A stretch of DNA of 64,000 nucleotides from Alisma plantago-aquatica. Its lineage: Eukaryota; Streptophyta; Magnoliopsida; Alismatales; Alismataceae. Shown one piece after another: positions 58,566 to 64,000 of this stretch. The notes under the pieces were generated by a model. It was not told the origin of the DNA. It was given only the letters and a program-made list of their open reading frames with translations, and ran no database searches. The stretch's first letter is position 1; each line of letters starts with the position of its first letter. A program made the translations under genes and the position numbers. The stretch spans positions 1,124,383,244-1,124,447,243 of the forward strand of contig OY856412.1 in the NCBI GenBank assembly GCA_963693085.1, written 5' to 3'.

Positions 58566-59952
58566 CACGCTCCATGATGGACTTGGAGATGATTGATAGT
58601 GACCTAATATGGTCATATACCTTGATGTGTTATAAGTCCAATATAATTGGATGAAGGATACATAAGATATGTGATGGAAAACCCTAATCCTGATAAAGGA
58701 ATAAGGGTGATACTCTTGAAATAATGATACATTTGTTTTGCATGGTATTGATAGATAATTAATGTACTGCTATCATATGTGCTTACCATGCAGGTATCAT
58801 GAGATGATGAGCATAGCCAGGTATGGGCTATGATGTGTTATTAGTTTGAATTTATTTATTGGGCCTTGTGTGCCATAATATACCTTGTGCTTGGTAAGAG
58901 GTGGCAAGAGAGTTAATGGGCCTCAAGTGCCATGATGGATGCTTGTGTAGCAAGTATCATATTTACCTTGATTAGATGACCTAAAGGTGTTAGTTACCTG
59001 AGAAAGTGATAACAATGCTCAGGTGATGAGCTAAGGGTTTGAATACCCAGGATTTCATGGTTATGGTATTGAAATTGTGAAAGGATGAGAATTTCCAGTG
59101 GTGAATTGAGGGATTAAGATCCCAACACTTTATGAGAAGAGTATGGCTACGAGCCATGATTCCACAATGATAATACCAGGATTTAGATATATGATCTAAT
59201 CCTAAAGAGAGTTAAAGCAATGGTAATGATTATGTAGTTTCAATAGATGTTATACATGTTCTTTATATTCCTTAAAGGATAAATGACATGTTGATTCTAT
59301 CAAGTTATAGTTGCAATGCTTCTGATATAGAATAATGTTCTAATCTTTTAGACATTAAAATATCTACTTCTATACAAATATGATTCTTCCATTCATATTT
59401 ATCTTCTTAAGTTGCAATAACAATGTTACTGGCGGAGAGTTATATCTCTCGCTGGGGCAATTTTTATAATTGTCTCACCCCCGTGGGAACCACATTTTTA
59501 GGTGGATGCGGACGAGGAGACAGGAATCCTTCAGTAGGTGAAGGACAACAGTAGCAGCAGAGACACCAGTGAAGTCTCAGGTAGAGACATTGGCTGTCAT
59601 GACATGTATAGTTGTATAAAGAGTCCTATGTGTCGTCTCTGTACTCTCAGGTCCTTGGAGTAGTAGTTAGTGATTTCGAGATTTTGGATTAGTGTCTCGA
59701 GATTTTATACTACTTGTGTTGAGTTTAACAGGTCAGCTGATGCTTGTAATTCTCAAAAAGAGATGATGCATGATATGTACCTTTGATCCAAAAAGTAAAT
59801 GTGTTATACTTTGGCTCTTGAAGAAAAAGATTTATTATGTGTGGACCTCATTGCAAAAAGTTTTAATTTTTAGTGATTCTCACTAATCCGCTGCTTGATG
59901 AACGCTTCCGCATTACTTAATCTTGTTTTCACGAGACGGTCGTTACACTCAC

Positions 59953-62908
59953 CTTACTAAAACCTCTAGTTATCTAATGGGCCAGTTGATGAGCAGTGTA
60001 AGGCATAGGAGGAGAGTGTTGAAAACATTACACAACAATAGAGGCAGAGTAGGGCATGATGGAGCAGTAGTATTAGAGGAGGGTGTTGTGGAGGATGGCA
60101 TGACGCAGTAGAAATGCTAGAGGAGCAATGGCGGAGGAGGGCATGATGTAACAACAACGAAGGAATAGGGTGTGACACATGGTTTTGTCTCATTCTTTAG
60201 CTCACTCACAGTGAATCAGAGGAAAAGAGGAAACAAAATTTCATGGGGACTATTAGTATGCCCTATCTAATTGATTCCAATACAAAAACCAATGTCTCCA
60301 CATGTCTTGTTGTTCTACAAAAACTAACCAACGTCCCAATCATATTTGAGAGGGGTTGTGGGGCATGTACACAAGCCCTATTGTGTCAGAAATTTATGTC
60401 CAAACTGACACTGTTGTTTAAGAATATGCAATCCTATCTCATTGATTTTGTTAAAACTAAATGACATAATAATCCAATTTGGGGGGGTCGCGTGACATGT
60501 AGTGTGAACCATGTGTCATCTTCCGTCTAGGTTGAAACCTACATTGTTATGTAATAATACACAGACCAATCACATCGCTTTGATTGTCCTAAACTGACAT
60601 GTTAGTGTTTTTGGAGGCAAAATAAATTGTGTAGGTGGCAGGCGAGAAGGGCTCTCATGTCGGTTCTTTGGGAATCGAAGCACCAAATGATTTCCCAAAA
60701 TTTCTCAAATTTGTCTGTAAAATTGAACTTTATAGGTTGTGTGTAACTTAGAATTGTGGTCTTTCTAGCCAATGCACTAAAAAAGCAGTACCCATGTTTT
60801 TCGTCAATATGCATTTAGCCAGTTGTGACAGTTCACTTTAGAAAAGACAATAATAAATAATGGGGTGTTGTTGGATCAATAATGGGCTCTAGAGGGGGTG
60901 AATAGCTAAAATCACTTAAACAAAATTTAGTGTACCTTCAAGTTATATCCCTAGATTATATATCATATATGAAATTTGAGTATAACTAAACATGCATAGC
61001 AAGGGGGAGAGAGAATGAACAAGCACCAACTGATAATGTATTTTTAGCAATTCCAACCTCAAAACTAGGAGATGTACATCCACTAACTAGAGAGGTCGTC
61101 TGCTAGGATTTTCAACCATGTCTCACTCCTTATATTCCATTATAAGATTTACAACACAAGATCTCCATTTTCAAAATCAACGGTACCTAGCCTTTCCTTT
61201 AAGGATAAGGGAGACAACAACCTTACTAAGGACTTACCTATCCATGACCAAGAATCTTCTATATTACCAAGGGCTTACCTACTCTTACATGAGTCTTCGG
61301 ACTTCTCCAAGGAAGTACCCACTCTTGCAAAAAGTCTTTCGCCTTTGAGGATTTACCCACTCTTAACTTGGATCTTCTACCTTTGACTTCATCTTCATTG
61401 AGGAGAAGCTTTCACCAAGGGACTCCTTCCCTTCTTCTTCTTCACCTCTCTTAGCCAAGAGAGAGAATATTTATCTTCATGGTAGAAAGAGAGACTGGGA
61501 GGTGGAGAAAGTGAGAACCTCACAAGATATGCTTGTAGGAATAGCTCTCTTTTGAATCTCCTACTCACTCTAATGGATGTAGCAAGTATTTATCTCATGA
61601 GAGTGGAATGGAGAATATTGGGAGATAGATCTCTCTTAACTATAATAAAGGATCCTTCATATTTTTTGGCTAACCATGGATTGAAGCCCAAGATTTCCTA
61701 TTTATAGTTGAGGTTGCTTACTAGCTAGTATAGACACTTAGGATCAAATTCTAGACATTTTAGGTGTTTCAATGGATATGTTTTCAAGTTTTATAACACT
61801 CTAATGGCTAGAAATACTTTTATGCACTATACCACATAGTGTTTTCGACTGAGTTATCTTTTGGGTAAATTGAATAACAACACTATAAAACAAGTCAAAG
61901 TATAGGGTGTTGGTCGATTTGCCACTAGGACAACATCGGCCAACCCTGGGCACAGCCAAGAGTTGGAGTGGTTGTCGGCTAAGTTGTCACCAAGACAAAC
62001 TCAATCGACAAGACAACCTATAATCACTTTTCACAAATATCCAAATAGTGTTTACATATTAAATTTAAGTGATCTAAATTTTCATAAATCTTAATTACAA
62101 TCCATACGATCATTATAGGTGATTTACATCAAAGATCTATGGAGAACACTATCTATTCTTCCATCTTGATCTTTATACATGTATGGGTTGATTTCAAGTT
62201 AGAATGTAGAAGTTTAGGCATTTGGAGTGTCTCTTATCTAATCTGAAATCACTCAAGTAGAAGCATTAGACACAAAATGTAAAATGGTTAATCATCACCA
62301 AAATTATAGTTTAGTCAATTTAGACCTTGAGTTAACAGGTGTTAGTTTCTCTTAGAAACTAAACCGACACAATAGGTTATATCTATACTAGTGACTCAAC
62401 ACCTTGTGTGTTAGACCACCTATTTTAGTATATTTTAGGTTCAGAGGTGGCTAGGGATTTGATGGCTTGGTGAGTTGCATTCATTTGCACTTGTTGTAAG
62501 ATTCTAGCTAGTGTACATGAGCAGGCTTGGGTAAATGTACTCTCAAATTGTAATTGGAATCTTATTATATAGAATGTTGTCAGTATATACACGTTAAATG
62601 TTGAGATTAGGTTGGTGTCTTTATTTTGTTATTTGTTCATGTATGCTAAGATATAATGATTACACATTCCCGCTTTGATAATACCATGTTAGGGATGAAA
62701 GATTGCGTCCTATCGCCATTGACTTTCTAGTCATTTGCAGTTAAGATTTTGGTAATAAACGGTTTTGTGACAATTACTTGTTTGATTCTCATATGTCTTT
62801 TTTATCTGATCTCAATCATGTTATATTGGGGTTTGGCGATGTTTAACTGTTATGACCCACTCCATGATTAACCAGTAAGCACAGTGCTTAGTGCATCATT
62901 AAGTTGAT
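59953..62908. other. No gene recognised
   Basis: Two stretches: 59953-60860 has short ORFs without motifs. 60866-62405 contains TGGGCTCTAGAGGGGGTGAA and could be another repeat (it has TGTTG near 60868 and CAACA near 62400), but I found no target duplication or coding part. Nothing else supported. Confidence 0.4.
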
Positions 62909-64000
62909 TGACACGATTGAACCATGCGTCAAACGCAAGTGCACGCGTCAATGTAATATAGGCATTTATGAGGCCCGAGTCGAACTCAGGGAACGTAATT
63001 TCGGTAGACTACTACTAACTACTTGCAATCAGCTAGACCGATTATAAAAGTTGAGAGTTGTTTGAAAAGGAAAATAAAAATAAAAGAAAACAAAGAAATC
63101 GATTAAATGGTTGGTTTAATCAATTTAAATGGGATCTTTAGGATTGCGGTTTCACCACAGACTCTCTTTGTACTAATTCCTACATAATTATCACAACTTG
63201 TCTCCTATTCCGGGTAGTTGCCTGTGAATAGAATTGTTCGCTTCCACGATACAATTCACTACCTTGATCTAGGTCGGTTCCACGTCAATAGTAACCACTG
63301 CCCTAAATTAGGTGCATTAAAAATATATCTTTAGGTTTCCACCATTAACCATACCTTGCCTTTTCCAAGGGATTTATAAGTTAATGTGATTATTGCATCT
63401 TTTCAACCGTTAATTCTTCATCAAAAGCAATTAAAGGTATTAAATTACCATTATGGCGATCAAGCACTATGATAGAATTGAGAAAATCATACCATGGATT
63501 TGAGAGACAAATTCTGATTAACTATGTTAAAAGTGTCATACAACGAATATCCGGGCTACTCCCGGTCCTAAAGACAAAGGGGATTAGCCCTGCATGTTCA
63601 TCTCAATGAGAAACACGATGAAAGGATAAGAAAACATAAGGGAAGCGTGGATGGAGATGGTGTAACCCCTGGACGAAGGAGAACCAGGAGATCCTCGACA
63701 CGGGATGGGCATTCTGCAGCCTTCCAGTGGTAGAAAACTCCGTCTGTAGCTCTGGAAACGTCTGGGGTGTAGTTCTAGTCTCCGTTCTTCTTCCTCTCCT
63801 CTCCCGAGACTTATGCAGCGGCTAATGACATGATATTATGGCTTGGGCCGTCTTTTCTAGGTATAGGGGTCACTTACGGCCGCCAAAACATCACAGTCAT
63901 TTGTTTAGGTTCGATCTGCAGCAATTCCTGATCTAACAACATCGATACCATTGACGGTGAGTCGATGGTATCGACCCGCTATAATACTAGCAGTCCTTTC
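62909..64000 (-). repeat. B-family LTR, right part cut by window end
   Basis: The minus strand ends at 62909 (CGTGTCA) and aligns along its length with element B's LTR (the GTTCGACTCGGGCCTCA block, the ACCGGGAGTAGCCCGG block). At 63941-63976 it reaches two of the 15-bp dyads (one with ATTGAC). No PBS follows its end, so it is a 3' LTR or a solo LTR. Confidence 0.85.

Larger units (their letters stand above)
54307..59947 (+). repeat. LTR E: 5.6-kb solo LTR, Tekay/Del-like, with 5-bp target duplication
   Basis: It starts TGTAACATCCC and ends GGTCGTTACA, giving matched ends TGTAAC/GTTACA. CTCAC flanks both sides (54302-54306, 59948-59952). No PBS, polypurine tract or coding sequence lies inside, and there is no second LTR start. 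A TATA box (TATAAAAG, 55193-55200) lies about 890 bp in. A CTCACCCCCGTGGGAACC stretch near 59478 is of the type near chromovirus LTR ends. Dyads of AAACGGTTT/AAACCGTTT type run from about 55700 to 57730, GCACGACCGTGC type from 58420 to 58560, and loose CAATTGA and AACCCTAATTGAGGGTG repeats lie between and after. Confidence 0.8.

Noticed and set aside
60866..62405. Possible LTR with TGTTG/CAACA ends
   Set aside because: No matching target duplication (GGTGT against CCTTG) and no PBS, polypurine tract or partner; ends may be chance.

Overview
This is nuclear DNA of a flowering plant. It is AT-rich, intron-bearing and dominated by LTR retrotransposons of plant lineages (Athila/Tat-type Ty3-gypsy, Tekay/Del-like LTRs, Ty1-copia), with an L1-type LINE and a tRNA-derived SINE. 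I recognise only one ordinary host gene, a three-exon cyclic phosphodiesterase (2H phosphoesterase) gene on the minus strand at 50255-51306. The sequence does not let me name the species.

Layout. 1-1168: AT-rich, nothing recognised. 1169-7640: element A, a decayed Athila/Tat-type element with gag and protease remnants but no RT or integrase; its 3' LTR is cut at 7640. 7673-16897: element B, a young Athila-like non-autonomous element (gag-protease, then an Athila ORF-1-like gene, no RT or integrase) whose 5' LTR lacks about its first 550 bp. 16898-25629: the 5' part of element C on the minus strand (2.9-kb LTR, PBS, gag, protease, RT, RNase H, integrase). 25630-27953: the 3' part of a Tekay-like solo LTR, G. 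27954-29143: the 3' end of a copia element on the plus strand. 29142-29231: a 90-bp start of a B-type LTR on the minus strand. 29232-33529: the 3' part of C on the plus strand with its other LTR. 33530-34604: the first part of G on the minus strand. 34605-41273: the 5' part of the copia element on the minus strand. 41274-44254: a Tekay-like LTR, H. 44255-47530: a decayed LINE. 50255-51306: the phosphodiesterase gene. About 52050-53140: a diverged tandem repeat. 53679-53783: a SINE. 54307-59947: a 5.6-kb solo LTR, E, with a perfect 5-bp target duplication. 62909-64000: another B-family LTR on the minus strand, running off the window.

The strange order between 7.7 and 34.6 kb is explained by one event. 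Copia inserted first, G inserted into copia (duplication TCAGA), C inserted into G (TATAT), and B inserted into C (TGATG). Then about 21.5 kb (7673-29142) inverted. Undoing that single inversion re-joins the two halves of all four elements and restores all three duplications.

The second unusual theme is that several LTRs here carry clusters of short perfect dyads. B has a 15-bp dyad (GTCGAT, three bases, ATCGAC), about eight times in its LTR and about thirteen times again inside the element, just upstream of its second gene and a TATA-like box. C and E belong to different Ty3-gypsy lineages, yet both carry dyads built on AAACGGTCT/AGACCGTTT and CACG-AC-CGTG. The inversion breakpoint in B's 5' LTR lost the segment that holds the dyad cluster.
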